A stretch of DNA of 64,000 nucleotides from Streptomyces sp. NRRL WC-3626 (GCF_000718785.1 NZ_JOCA01000003.1:310001-374000); one strand, 5' to 3'. Shown: positions 9,443 through 18,692, counted from the stretch's first letter. Notes: a model not told the origin generated them from the sequence alone. Numbers and translations: made by a program.

Positions 9443-10716
9443 TTGCTGACCGGCTCCAGGATCTCCCGGCCGCCCAGGTACGGACGCAGCACCTCGGGCA
9501 CGCGCACGGAGCCGTCGGCCTGCTGGTGGTTCTCCAGGATCGCGACGATCGTGCGCGGTACGGCGCACAGCGTGCCGTTGAGCGTGGCCAGCGGGCGCAC
9601 CTTCTTGTCCTCACGGACCCGGATCGACAGCCGGCGCGACTGGTACTCGGTGCAGTCCGAGGTCGAGGTCAGCTCGCGGTACTTGCCCTGGGTCGGGATC
9701 CAGGCCTCGCAGTCGTACTTACGCGCGGCCGAGGAACCCAGGTCGCCCGAGGCGACGTCGATCACGCGGAACGGCAGCTCCAGCGACGTCAGCCACTGCT
9801 TCTCCCACTCCAGCAGCCGCTGGTGCTCCGCCCGCGAGTCCTCCGGGGCGACGTACGAGAACATCTCGACCTTGTCGAACTGGTGCACGCGGAAGATGCC
9901 CCGGGTGTCCTTGCCGTGCGAGCCGGCCTCGCGGCGGAAGCAGGGCGAGAAGCCCGCGTAGCGCAGCGGCAGCCGGTCGGCGTCGAGGATCTCGTCCATG
10001 TGGTAGGCGGCGAGCGCCACCTCGGACGTGCCGACCAGGTAGAGGTCGTCCTTGTCGAGGTGGTAGACGTCCTGGGCCGCCTGGCCGAGGAACCCGGTGC
10101 CCGCCATCGACTGGGGGCGCACCAGCGCGGGGGTCAGCATCGGCGTGAACCCGGCGGCCGTGGCCTGCGCCATCGCGGCGTTCACCAGGGCGAGCTCGAG
10201 CAGCGCGCCGACGCCGGTCAGGAAGTAGAAGCGGGAGCCCGAGACCTTGGCGCCCCGCTCGACGTCGATGGCGCCGAGGAGCTGGCCGAGCTCCAGGTGG
10301 TCCTTGGGCGCGAAGCCCTCGGCGTCGAAGTCGCGGATGTCTCCGTGCGTCTCCAGCGTGACGAAGTCCTCCTCGCCGCCGACGGGAACGTCGGGGTGGA
10401 CGAGGTTGCTCAGCCGGAGCAGGAGGTCCTGGGTCTCCGTCGCGGCGGCGTCGCGGTCGGCGTCGGCCGCCTTGACGTCGGCGGCGAGCTGGCCGGCCCG
10501 CTTCAGCAGCTCGGCCTTCTCGTCGCCGGAAGCCTTGGGGACGAGCTTGCCGAGCGACTTCTGTTCGGCGCGCAGCTCGTCGAAGCGGACGCCGGACGAC
10601 CTGCGCCGCTCGTCGGCAGACAGGAGGGCGTCGACGAGCGCGACGTCCTCTCCACGGGCGCGCTGGGAAGCGCGCACACGGTTGGGGTCCTCACGAAGCA
10701 GGCGAAGGTCAATCAC
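9439..10716 (-). CDS. serS: seryl-tRNA synthetase
   Basis: 425 residues, the expected length. It begins [15 protein letters not shown], followed by the long helical arm (residues about 30-110) that grips the tRNA-Ser variable loop, then the class II catalytic core: [11 protein letters not shown] with the TSE motif, the motif-2 region [16 protein letters not shown], and the C-terminal motif-3 segment around LNGTLCAV. It charges tRNA-Ser, two copies of which are in this window. GTG at 10716 is chosen because it gives the universally conserved N-terminus; the upstream in-frame extension has no homologous look. Cotranscribed with the HAD gene. Confidence 0.97.
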   Translation of the reverse strand: MIDLRLLREDPNRVRASQRARGEDVALVDALLSADERRRSSGVRFDELRAEQKSLGKLVPKASGDEKAELLKRAGQLAADVKAADADRDAAATETQDLLLRLSNLVHPDVPVGGEEDFVTLETHGDIRDFDAEGFAPKDHLELGQLLGAIDVERGAKVSGSRFYFLTGVGALLELALVNAAMAQATAAGFTPMLTPALVRPQSMAGTGFLGQAAQDVYHLDKDDLYLVGTSEVALAAYHMDEILDADRLPLRYAGFSPCFRREAGSHGKDTRGIFRVHQFDKVEMFSYVAPEDSRAEHQRLLEWEKQWLTSLELPFRVIDVASGDLGSSAARKYDCEAWIPTQGKYRELTSTSDCTEYQSRRLSIRVREDKKVRPLATLNGTLCAVPRTIVAILENHQQADGSVRVPEVLRPYLGGREILEPVSK

Positions 10717-11277
10717 GCGCTCAAGGCTACCGGTGCGGGGTGACGCCTCACGACTCACTATTGCGGTGTCATGGCACACGTTCCGTCATGGGGCGAATGC
10801 GCAATGTGTCCCGCAAGGTCAATGAATGCGGCACTTCCCCCGGAACGGGTCGGTTCGCGGGCCGCCGGTTGACCTGACTTCCTTGCGGGGAGCGGAACTT
10901 GGGCTTCGGTTGTCCACAGGTGCTCACCCTTTCGGTGAGGTTATCCACAGGGTGTGGGGAAGATCTGTGGATGCCGGAATCGATCACTCCGAAGTGCTTG
11001 ATCACCGTCGAGGATTCCATGGACAAACCCCCCTCATCCCCACTTTTGAGTGGAAACGACTCATCCCAAAGGGTTGACCAAAGGAAAAGGGTGGACGAAG
11101 GGTGGGGCGCCGGGCGATAAACGGGATCATGACCCGTGGGGCGATTTGTCGACCGAATGTCGCTTCGGTGTCGACTTGTCCCCAGGTAGAGAAGCGGACC
11201 TGTGGATAACTTCTGTGGACAATGAAAATCAGCAGGTAGGACCGGCCCCTACGCGCCGAAGGAGAGCCCGGGGTCCG
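10717..11277. promoter_or_regulatory. 561-base gap containing a DnaA-box cluster
   Basis: Non-coding region between pheA and serS, both on the minus strand, so it should include the serS promoter. It contains TTGTCCACA (10910-10918), TTATCCACA (10941-10949), TGTGGATGC (10966-10974), TTGTCCCCA (11176-11184), TGTGGATAA (11201-11209) and TGTGGACAA (11214-11222). Two are perfect matches to the Streptomyces DnaA box and three are one mismatch away. The stretch is richer in A and T than its surroundings. No dnaA or dnaN is nearby, so this is not oriC itself. Confidence 0.72.
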
Positions 11278-12210
11278 TCAGAACCGCCCGTCCTGGCACC
11301 GGGCGACCCAGTCCGCGGCCCCCACGAACTCCTCGTCCGACGTACCGGGAAACGTCGGCCGCACCTCCCCCGGACGCACATCCGCGCGCGGGTACGAGCC
11401 GAGGAAACGCACCTGCAGACAGATCCGCTTGAGTCCCATCAGCGCCTCGGCCATCCGGCGGTCCGAGATATGGCCCTCGGCGTCGACGCAGAAGCAGTAG
11501 TTGCCGATCCCGGCGCCGGTCGGCCGGGACTGGAGCAGCATCAGGTTGATGCCGCGGGTGGCGAACTCGCCCAGCAGATCGCGCAGACCGCCGGGGTGGT
11601 CGTCGCGCTGCCACAGCACCACGGAGGTCTTGTCGGCGCCCGTGGGAGCGGCGGGCCGGGCGGGGCGGCCCACCAGGACGAAGCGGGTCTGGGCGTTCTC
11701 CGCGTCGTGGATCCCCGTCTCCAGGGCCTCCAGGCCGTACCGGGCGGCCGCGAACTCACCGGCGAAGGCGGCGTCGTACCGGCCCTCCTGGACCAGTCGC
11801 GCACCGTCCGCGTTGGAGGCCGCCGACTCCCAGACGACGTCCGGGAGATGCGTCTTCAGCCAGTTGCGGACCTGTGGCTGGGCGGCCGGGTGGGCGGTGA
11901 CCGTCTTGATGTCCGACAGCTTGGTGCCCGGACGGACGAGCAGCGCGAAGGTGATCGACAGCAGCACCTCGCGGTAGATCATCAGCGGGGTGCCCGCGAC
12001 GAGTTCGTCGAGGGTGGTGGTGATACCGCCCTCGACCGAGTTCTCGATGGGGACGAACGCGGCCTCGGCCTCGCCGACGCGCACCGCGTCGAGCGCGGAC
12101 TGCACCGACACGTACGGGATCAGCTCACGGGTGGCCGCCTCGGGAAGCGTGCGCAGGGCGACTTCGGTGAAGGTGCCCTCTGGACCGAGATACGCATAGC
12201 TCGCTGGCAT
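11278..12210 (-). CDS. pheA: prephenate dehydratase
   Basis: 310 residues. It converts prephenate to phenylpyruvate in phenylalanine biosynthesis. N-terminal catalytic domain starts YAYLGPEGTFTEVALRTL and includes PIENSVEGG; the C-terminal ACT domain (residues about 195-280) begins TSVVLWQRDDHPGGL and carries LQSRPTG, the counterpart of the ESRP feedback-binding motif. The start ATG at 12210 matches the family. A monofunctional actinobacterial enzyme with no chorismate mutase domain. The DnaA-box region lies directly downstream. Confidence 0.95.
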   Translation of the reverse strand: MPASYAYLGPEGTFTEVALRTLPEAATRELIPYVSVQSALDAVRVGEAEAAFVPIENSVEGGITTTLDELVAGTPLMIYREVLLSITFALLVRPGTKLSDIKTVTAHPAAQPQVRNWLKTHLPDVVWESAASNADGARLVQEGRYDAAFAGEFAAARYGLEALETGIHDAENAQTRFVLVGRPARPAAPTGADKTSVVLWQRDDHPGGLRDLLGEFATRGINLMLLQSRPTGAGIGNYCFCVDAEGHISDRRMAEALMGLKRICLQVRFLGSYPRADVRPGEVRPTFPGTSDEEFVGAADWVARCQDGRF

Positions 12211-12280
12211 GACCTCACCCTAATGGGCCCGGCCGACGGCGTTTCCCGATGCGGCCCTCAGGGGTGAGCCGGAGCGGTTC

Positions 12281-13567
12281 TCACCCCTCCAGCAGGCGCT
12301 GGCCCACATACTCGCCCTCCGCCGCGCCGCCCGGCACCGCGAACAGCCCGCTCGACTCGTGGCGGACGAACGGCGTGAGGGCGTCGCCCCGGTCGAGCTT
12401 GCGCTGCACCGGCACGAAACCGCGCAGCGGATCGGCCTGCCAGCAGATGAACAGCAGGCCCGCGTCCGGCACCCCGTCCGAGCCGATGCCGTCGTGGTAC
12501 GAGAACGGGCGGCGGAGCATGGCCGCGCCGCCGTTCTGATCGGGCCGGGTGATCCTCGCGTGGGCGTTGAAGGGGACCACCAGGTTGCCCTGGGAATCGG
12601 TCTTCTCCAGGTCCATGTCGGACGTCTCGGTCCCGCCGGACAGCGGCGCCCCGTCGGCCTTGTGGCGCCCGATGACGCCCTCCTGCTCCCGGAGCGACAG
12701 CTTCTCCCAGTCGTCCAGCAGCATGCGGATACGACGTACGACGGCGTAGGAGCCGTTCGCCATCCAGGCGGGCTCGCCCTGCTCCGGGACGTAGATCCGC
12801 TGGTCGAAGTCGGAGTCGGCGGGCTTGGGGTTGCGGGTGCCGTCGACCTGGCCCATCAGATTGCGGGCGGTCATGGGTTGGGCGGTGGCACCGGGTGAGC
12901 GGTTGAAGCCGTTCATCTGCCAGCGCACCCTGGCCGCCGAACCCGCGTCCTTCTGGACGGCGCGCAGGGCGTGAAAGGCCACGAGGGCGTCGTCGGCGCC
13001 GATCTGCACCCACAGGTCGCCGTTGCTGCGGGCCTTGTCGAGGTGGTCGGAGGAGAAGTCGGGCAGCGGGTCCAGGGCGACGGGGCGCTGCTTCTCCAGG
13101 CCGGTGCGGGCGAAGAAGCTGTGGCCGAAGCCGAAGGTGAGGGTCAGGGAGGAGGGGCCGGCGTCGCCGGCCACACCGGTGTCGTCCTGTGCGCTGGGCT
13201 CGCCCGCCATCAGCCGGCGGGCGGTGTCCGACCAGCGACGCAGCAGGGCGGCCGCCTCCTTGCGCCCCGCGCCGGGGGCGAGGTCGAGGGCGACGAGATG
13301 ACCGCGGGCCTGGAGCGGCTGGGTGATGCCGGGCTGATGTTTCACGTGAAACGGGACCTGGCTGTCGCCGACCGAGGTCAGGGGGGTGGCACCGGCCGGC
13401 GCCGACGCGTATCCCACGGCCCCGCCGGCCGCCCCGAGTGCGAGCCCGGTGGCACCAGCCGTGCCGAGCAGTCGGCGTCGGGAGATGCCGTGGCCGGCGG
13501 CCCGGTCCCTTTGCTCCTCCTGGGGCGGTTCGGGGGTCCGGACCTGTGAAATGGACTGGTCGGGCAT
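12281..13567 (-). CDS. dtpA: Dyp-type heme peroxidase, Tat-exported (DtpA/EfeB-like)
   Basis: 428 residues. A twin-arginine signal (SRRRLLG near residue 29 followed by an Ala/Gly-rich core) sends the folded protein outside. The distal GxxDG motif is GQVDG, the probable proximal heme His is in NAHARITRP, and a distal Arg lies in MLRRPFSYHDG. It belongs to a copper gene cluster; in Streptomyces lividans the homologue DtpA works with Sco and the ECuC chaperone in copper delivery and development (from memory). A perfect parS site is embedded in codons for PFHVKHQPGI, where the family usually has PFHGxHQAGI. Starts 7 bases after the CopCD gene. Confidence 0.92.
   Translation of the reverse strand: MPDQSISQVRTPEPPQEEQRDRAAGHGISRRRLLGTAGATGLALGAAGGAVGYASAPAGATPLTSVGDSQVPFHVKHQPGITQPLQARGHLVALDLAPGAGRKEAAALLRRWSDTARRLMAGEPSAQDDTGVAGDAGPSSLTLTFGFGHSFFARTGLEKQRPVALDPLPDFSSDHLDKARSNGDLWVQIGADDALVAFHALRAVQKDAGSAARVRWQMNGFNRSPGATAQPMTARNLMGQVDGTRNPKPADSDFDQRIYVPEQGEPAWMANGSYAVVRRIRMLLDDWEKLSLREQEGVIGRHKADGAPLSGGTETSDMDLEKTDSQGNLVVPFNAHARITRPDQNGGAAMLRRPFSYHDGIGSDGVPDAGLLFICWQADPLRGFVPVQRKLDRGDALTPFVRHESSGLFAVPGGAAEGEYVGQRLLEG
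13339..13352. other. parS centromere site inside the Dyp peroxidase gene
   Basis: Second perfect GTTTCACGTGAAAC, 11.8 kb from the first. It lies within a coding sequence and encodes FHVK in the mature part of the peroxidase. Confidence 0.93.
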
Positions 13568-13573
13568 GGTGGT

Positions 13574-15769
13574 TCAGCCGATCTTCGCGTTCTTCGAGAC
13601 GGTCACCTGGTCGATGTCGGAGGTCCGCACGGTCACCTCGACCTTCCAGTCGCCCGTCATGGGGATCTGTACGCCGCTCGCGGACCAGTGTCCGGTGGTG
13701 ATGCGGTCGGGGGCCACGGGCAGCGGCCCGATGTCCTTGGCGTCGAGGGTGAGGGCGATCTTCACCTCGGGGACGTCGAAGGGCCGGCCGTCCGTGCCCT
13801 CCACATAGACGTGCATGGTGTTGTCGCCGACCCGGGCGGGGTCGAGGTCGACCGTGACGACGCCCTTGCCCTTCTCGCCACCGGTGTCGAAGGACATGTT
13901 CAGCGTCACCGCGCCGGTGCCCTGGCCCGTCGAGGGGGTCGAGGAGGACGACGAGGAGGTGGCCGCCTTGGCGTCCTGCTCCGTACGTCCGGGCTCCGTC
14001 TGGGTCAGTACGGTGGTGACGGCGAGCAGGACCACGGCTATGCCCGCTTCCGCGAGTACGGAGCGGCGCAGTCCGAAGCGGTCGGGGTCGGCGTCCCGCA
14101 GCCGCTTCTGCCGGGCGCTCTCCACCGCGGCCCGCTGCCGCGCGAGCTGGGCGGCGCGGGTGCCGTCGCCTTCGCCGGCCCCGGCGGTCCCGGAAGCTCC
14201 GGGGTCACCCTTGCCGGACCTGACGGCCCCGGACTCGGCCTCCGCGGTCCCGGCAGTCCCGGAGCGGCCCTTCCCGGACCTGATGGTCACGGGGTCGCCC
14301 TTTTCGGACCCGGTCTCTTTGACGCCGGCGGTACCGGAGTCGGCCTCGTCCGAGCCCGGGTCGGCCGTCTGGGAGCCGGCCGTCCCGGAGCCGGCCTCCC
14401 CGGCTCCGGCACTTCCCGAGCGGCCCTTGCCGGCACCGGAAGACCCGGCCCCGACAGTCGGGTCGGCCTCGGCCCCGGCAGCCTTGCCTGCCGCCACCGG
14501 CTGCTTCTTTTCCCGGCCGCGATCCGCCACCGCCACCGTCCCCGCCGCCAGCCGTGCGGTCCAGCGGCGGGAGACGGAGGCGGCCGCGACCATGAGCGCC
14601 ACCAGGACGATCTTGGCAAGCAACAGCTGCCCGTACCGGGTGTCGGTGAAGGCCGACCAGGAGCCGAGCTGACGCCAGCTCTGGTAGACACCGGTGACGA
14701 CCAGTGTCACCACGCTGCCGAAGGCGAGCCGCGAGAACCGCTGGACGGTGTCCTGGCCGACCGGGGTGTCGGCGGGCGCCCGGTAGAGGGCGACGATCAG
14801 GGTGGTGAGTCCGCCGAGCCAGGCGGCGACGGCGAGCAGGTGGAGCACGTCGACGGGCATGGCGATACCCGGCTGGAGCCCCTGGGAGGCGTGTTCCGAC
14901 ATGGCCCAGCTCGCGGCGATCCCGGCCGCCACGACCGTTCCGCCGATCGCCAGCCCGAAGGTCAGGTCCCGCTTCTCCTCGTCCTCCCGCTTGTCGTAGG
15001 CGCCGAACAGCACGGCGATGAACAGGGCCGCGGCGGCGAGCAGCAGCAGCCGGGACACCAGTGCCGCACCGGTCTTCGTCTGGAGCACGTCCCCGAGCAG
15101 CGACAGGTCGAAGACGTCGCCGACCGCCCCGGAGGTGGTGTAGGAGCCGCGCAGGAGCAGCAGCGCGAGTGTGGCGCCGGTGAGTGCGAGCCATCCGGAG
15201 ACGACCAGCCGCTGGACCGCCCGCACACCGGCGCCGCGCCCCCAGCAGGCGAGCACGAAGGCGGCCCCGCCGGCCATGACGACGAAGCCGGCGTAGGACA
15301 CGTAGCGGCCGAAGCCGTAGAGCCAGCCGATCAGACCGTCGTCGGAGGCCTGCGCGGAGACCGAGACGGTGGTCTCGGAGGGGGCGCCGATGGAGAAGGT
15401 GAAGGCACCGGCGACGGGATGGCTGTCCGCGGAGACCACCTGGTACGCGACGGTGTACGTGCCGTCGGGCAGCCCGCTGAGCAGTCGCACGGTGTATGTC
15501 GTGCCGCTGGGGTTGGCCGGCTCGCCCCTGTCGATCCGCTTGCCCTTGGGGTCGAGGACGCGCACGGCGTCGTCGCTCACCGCGATCTGCTCGGAGAAGG
15601 TGAGCGAGATCTGGGCGGGCGCCGTGTCGACCACCGCCCCCTGCCCGGGGTCGCTGCCGGTCAGCGCGGCGTGCGCGGAGGCGGGAGCGGCTCCGGCGAG
15701 GAGCGCGCCGGTGACGGCCAGGAGCAGCAGCACCAGGGTCCGCACGCGGGGGGCGATGGTCTGGGTCAC
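13574..15769 (-). CDS. CopC-CopD copper resistance fusion with C-terminal YtkA-like domain
   Basis: 731 residues, membrane. A signal peptide is followed by a CopC domain (His of AHAALTGSDP after cleavage, residues about 33-125), then about eight transmembrane helices of CopD (150-400). A long Gly/Ser/Ala/Glu-rich linker with imperfect repeats of the type SGKGRSGTAG spans about 410-550. One more membrane helix and a C-terminal extracytoplasmic beta-sandwich (YtkA-like, about 615-731) follow. It probably moves or delivers copper across the membrane for the neighbouring chaperones. ATG at 15769. The linker is much longer than in simple CopCD fusions. Confidence 0.88.
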   Translation of the reverse strand: MTQTIAPRVRTLVLLLLAVTGALLAGAAPASAHAALTGSDPGQGAVVDTAPAQISLTFSEQIAVSDDAVRVLDPKGKRIDRGEPANPSGTTYTVRLLSGLPDGTYTVAYQVVSADSHPVAGAFTFSIGAPSETTVSVSAQASDDGLIGWLYGFGRYVSYAGFVVMAGGAAFVLACWGRGAGVRAVQRLVVSGWLALTGATLALLLLRGSYTTSGAVGDVFDLSLLGDVLQTKTGAALVSRLLLLAAAALFIAVLFGAYDKREDEEKRDLTFGLAIGGTVVAAGIAASWAMSEHASQGLQPGIAMPVDVLHLLAVAAWLGGLTTLIVALYRAPADTPVGQDTVQRFSRLAFGSVVTLVVTGVYQSWRQLGSWSAFTDTRYGQLLLAKIVLVALMVAAASVSRRWTARLAAGTVAVADRGREKKQPVAAGKAAGAEADPTVGAGSSGAGKGRSGSAGAGEAGSGTAGSQTADPGSDEADSGTAGVKETGSEKGDPVTIRSGKGRSGTAGTAEAESGAVRSGKGDPGASGTAGAGEGDGTRAAQLARQRAAVESARQKRLRDADPDRFGLRRSVLAEAGIAVVLLAVTTVLTQTEPGRTEQDAKAATSSSSSSTPSTGQGTGAVTLNMSFDTGGEKGKGVVTVDLDPARVGDNTMHVYVEGTDGRPFDVPEVKIALTLDAKDIGPLPVAPDRITTGHWSASGVQIPMTGDWKVEVTVRTSDIDQVTVSKNAKIG

Positions 15770-15782
15770 AGGGGTGTCTCCC

Positions 15783-16238
15783 TCAGTGTCCGGTCTTCGG
15801 GGAATAGGTGGCCGACTTGACCGGGATCTCGACCGTGACGGGGTCGGACCGGTCGAAGGTCAGCTCGACGGAGACCTTCTGGCCTTCCTCGGGCTTCCGC
15901 TTCAGCTGCTCGAACATCAGATGGTTTCCGCCGCTCTCCAGCACCAGGCTGCCGTGCGCCGGGATGTCGAGGGACTCGGCCTCCTGCATGGCCCCGTCGA
16001 CGGTGCGGTGCACGGTCACCTGGCCGGCGGCGTCGCTGCTGACCGAGGTGAGCCGGTCCGCGGTGTCGCCGTCGTTGCTGATAGTGAGGAAACCGGCGGC
16101 CATGTCGGACACCGGCTGCGGCATGTACGCGGCGCCGACGGACAACGCCGCCTCGCCGCCGCCGGAGTCGGAGCCGCCGCAGCCGGCCAGGGCGAGCGCC
16201 CCGGCGGCGACGAGGGCCGCGAGTGCCGGGCGCCTCAC
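15783..16238 (-). CDS. PCuAC-type extracytoplasmic copper chaperone, lipoprotein (ECuC-like)
   Basis: 151 residues. Lipobox ALAGC with Cys20; the mature domain has the Cu(I) ligand pattern of the family: Met38/Met45 region (YMPQPVSDM), His76 in VTVHRT, and His105-x-Met107 in NHLMFE. It binds Cu(I) outside the membrane and hands it to Sco1 or cuproenzymes. GTG start overlaps the sco stop by four bases, so the two are translationally coupled, as expected for a donor-acceptor pair. Confidence 0.9.
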   Translation of the reverse strand: MRRPALAALVAAGALALAGCGGSDSGGGEAALSVGAAYMPQPVSDMAAGFLTISNDGDTADRLTSVSSDAAGQVTVHRTVDGAMQEAESLDIPAHGSLVLESGGNHLMFEQLKRKPEEGQKVSVELTFDRSDPVTVEIPVKSATYSPKTGH

Positions 16239-16891
16239 GGGTTCTCACCCTTGATGAGCTTGGGGAGGTCCTTGGTGTAGTCGTCGACGGTGGCGTCCTC
16301 GCCGTAGAGGACGTAACCGCCGTCGGTCTTCGGCGAGAAGGCGATGACCTGGGTGCCGTGGTCGGAGACGGTCTTGCCGTTGTCGTCCTCGCGCGGCGGG
16401 TCGATGGAGATGCCGAGGGTGCGCGCCCCGGCCTGGATGGTGTCGAAGTCGCCGGTCAGACCGACGACCTGGGAGTCGATGCCCTTGAGCCAGGTGCCCA
16501 GGGCGGCGGAGGTGTCGCGTTCCGGGTCGGTGGTGACGAACACGATCCGCAGTGCGTCCTGCTGGTCCTTGGACAGCTGCTTCTTCGCCACGGCGAGGTT
16601 GTTCATCGTCAGCGGGCAGACGTCGGGGCAGTGCGTGTAGCCGAAGTAGATCAGCGTGGGCCGCCCCGCGGTCTCCGCACGGAGGTCGTACTTCTTGCCC
16701 TGGGTGTCGGTGAGCACGAGGTCGGGCTTCTCGAACGGCTTGTCGAGGACGGTGGCCGCCTTCTGGGAGCCGGCCTCCTCGGACACCACGGCGACGGGCG
16801 TGCCGCTGTCGCCGTTCCCGCTGCCGCAGGCCGAGAGAGTGAGGGAGGCGACGGCGAACAGGGCCGCCGCCGCGAAGGTCTTGTTGCGCAT
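16235..16891 (-). CDS. sco: SCO1/SenC copper chaperone, lipoprotein
   Basis: 218 residues. Lipobox LSAC with Cys22, thioredoxin fold with the CxxxC motif in YTHCPDVCPL (Cys88, Cys92) and the third Cu ligand His178 in SDHGTQ. Family role is copper insertion into the CuA site of cytochrome oxidase or into other secreted cuproenzymes. I start at ATG 16891, which gives a normal signal peptide; a 16-codon upstream extension is possible but adds nothing family-like. Confidence 0.93.
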   Translation of the reverse strand: MRNKTFAAAALFAVASLTLSACGSGNGDSGTPVAVVSEEAGSQKAATVLDKPFEKPDLVLTDTQGKKYDLRAETAGRPTLIYFGYTHCPDVCPLTMNNLAVAKKQLSKDQQDALRIVFVTTDPERDTSAALGTWLKGIDSQVVGLTGDFDTIQAGARTLGISIDPPREDDNGKTVSDHGTQVIAFSPKTDGGYVLYGEDATVDDYTKDLPKLIKGENP

Positions 16892-16984
16892 GAAGGGTCC
16901 TGAGAGGTGAGTGCTCCGGCGCGCACCGGAACCGGCCACGGGGCCGTGAGCGCCCCGGTGCGCGCCGTCGAGCGGAGAAGAATG

Positions 16985-17737
16985 TCAGGCGGTGGTGCGC
17001 CGACGGCCGGCGAGTACGCCGTAGGCGACGCCCGCGGCACCGACCACGATGCCGACGACGCCCAGGACGCGGGCGGTGGTGTCCGTACCGCCGGAGTCGC
17101 CCTCGTCGGCGGAGGCGGAGGTCTTGGCCGAGGCGTTCTCGGCGCCCGCGGTGTCCTCCGCGTCCTTGTCGGCCGCGGCGCCGTGCGAGTGACCGTCCTC
17201 GGTGGCCTCGGACAGGGCCAGCACGGGCGCCGGGTGCTCCGGCTCCTCCTGGCCCTCCTGCGGCACCTCGATCCAGCGGACGACCTCCTTGTTGGAGTAC
17301 GTCTGCAGGGCCTTGAAGACGAGTTCGTCGGCGTCCTCGGGCAGCGTGCCGACGGAGACCGGGAACTTCTGGAAGAAGCCGGGCTCGATGCCGTCGCCCT
17401 TGGCGGTCCAGGTGACCTTGGAGACCGCCTCGTCGATCTTCTTGCCGTGCATCTCGAGCGGCTTGTCCAGCTTGGACTTGGTGACCTTGGCGTCCCAGCC
17501 GTCGACCGGCTGCGGCATCACGGACGCCAGCGGGTGGTCCGTGGGGAACGTGATCTCGAGCTTGGTCGTCGAGGCGTTGTCCCGCTCATTGGGGACCTTG
17601 AAGTCGACGACCGCGTAGCCGCCCTTGGCGGCCGTGCCCTCCGGCTGCACGCTCACATGCGCGAAGGAGGGGGTGGACACGGTGAGAACGGCGACACCGG
17701 CGACGGCAGCGGCGGCGGCGATACGGGAAGCCTTCAT
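16985..17737 (-). CDS. YcnI-family copper-associated membrane-anchored protein
   Basis: 250 residues. A signal peptide ending near SFAHVSVQPEG leaves the conserved His at the mature N-terminus, followed by the YcnI beta-sandwich (KGGYAVVDFKVPNERDNASTTKLE split as several strands). After an acidic linker comes a single C-terminal membrane helix with a basic tail RRRTTA. YcnI-type domains bind Cu(II) through the N-terminal His and a Trp. It sits in the same minus-strand copper cluster. ATG 17737 has GGAG upstream. Confidence 0.88.
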   Translation of the reverse strand: MKASRIAAAAAVAGVAVLTVSTPSFAHVSVQPEGTAAKGGYAVVDFKVPNERDNASTTKLEITFPTDHPLASVMPQPVDGWDAKVTKSKLDKPLEMHGKKIDEAVSKVTWTAKGDGIEPGFFQKFPVSVGTLPEDADELVFKALQTYSNKEVVRWIEVPQEGQEEPEHPAPVLALSEATEDGHSHGAAADKDAEDTAGAENASAKTSASADEGDSGGTDTTARVLGVVGIVVGAAGVAYGVLAGRRRTTA

Positions 17738-17897
17738 GGCAGAAGCACTCCGCTTCGATGAGGTTTTTGACGGTGAGGGATGTGCCACGTGTGCCGCCGG
17801 ACGGCCTCCATGGAGCACGGCCGGGAGCACACGGAGAAGGCCGCACGCGCGTGCCGCGCACCGGCGCCCTCTCCGTGGTGGAACCCGGAGCGGCGCG

Positions 17898-18692
17898 TCA
17901 GGCGGCGAGAGCGAGTGCGGTGCCGGAGGCCGGCGGGCCCCGGCGGATCACCGTGTGCTGGAGTGCGGGGGTACGGGGCAGGGGCGGTGCGAGCAGCGCG
18001 GTGCGCGGCATGCGCGGGGCCCCTTCCGGTGCTCCCGGGAGCCCGGCGCGCAGGGTACGTACCAGGGTGAGCGCCGCGCGGAGCGACCGTACGAGGGCGC
18101 CCTCGGCGACGCCGTGCGCCGACAGTTCGGTCAGCCGCAGCAGCGCCAGATCACCGCGGCGCAGCAGCCATCCCGCGGCGACCGCGGCGAGGACGTGGCC
18201 GAGCAGCATCGGCAGCGACGGCAGCAGTGACGCCGGGGCGACCGCGGCGGTCTCCGCGTGGGCGGCCCCGGCGTGGTGGATCCGCGCGTCGGCGAGGACA
18301 CGTTCGGCCTCGGCCGGGCTGATCGTCGCCGCGCCGGGGCCGCACAGCAGCCGCGCGGCCCGTTCGACCAGCGCCGCGTCGGAGAGCGCGGACGACGGAC
18401 CCGGGGCGGGCACACCGTGCTGCCCCAGGCCGAAAAGCATGTGCAGGGCCGTCTGACCGCCCGCCAGCAGCGCCGCGATCCCCGGCAGCGATCTCGCCCG
18501 TCCGGCGAGCGGCACCGCGACCGCGACGGTCCCGAGGAACCCCGCGCCCAGTGTCCACAGGGGGACGGCGGCGCAGGAGGCGACGGTGTGGCCCGCCCCG
18601 GCCAGCACGACGCAGACCGCGGCGAACACCGCGGCCCGCAGGATCCGGACTTCGTGTCCGGAGCGCGCCGTGCGCGGGTGGGGGGCAGTCAT
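17898..18692 (-). CDS. integral membrane protein of the copper cluster, unknown function
   Basis: About 264 residues with four to six hydrophobic segments, for example around residues 20-40, 45-65 and 70-90, rich in Ala, Leu and Gly. Contains His/Met pairs such as ALHMLFGLGQHG that could suit a metal-cluster role, but this is inference. No family recognised. The start at 18692 (MTAPHPRTARSG) is preferred over the ATG nine codons upstream. First gene of the minus-strand copper cluster, divergent from 18913. Confidence 0.68.
   Translation of the reverse strand: MTAPHPRTARSGHEVRILRAAVFAAVCVVLAGAGHTVASCAAVPLWTLGAGFLGTVAVAVPLAGRARSLPGIAALLAGGQTALHMLFGLGQHGVPAPGPSSALSDAALVERAARLLCGPGAATISPAEAERVLADARIHHAGAAHAETAAVAPASLLPSLPMLLGHVLAAVAAGWLLRRGDLALLRLTELSAHGVAEGALVRSLRAALTLVRTLRAGLPGAPEGAPRMPRTALLAPPLPRTPALQHTVIRRGPPASGTALALAA

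Noticed and set aside
10717..11277. oriC
   Set aside because: DnaA boxes are present but dnaA, dnaN and the roughly 20-box arrangement of Streptomyces oriC are not.
18549..18557. DnaA-box-like GTGTCCACA
   Set aside because: It lies inside a coding sequence as a single imperfect copy and is likely chance.
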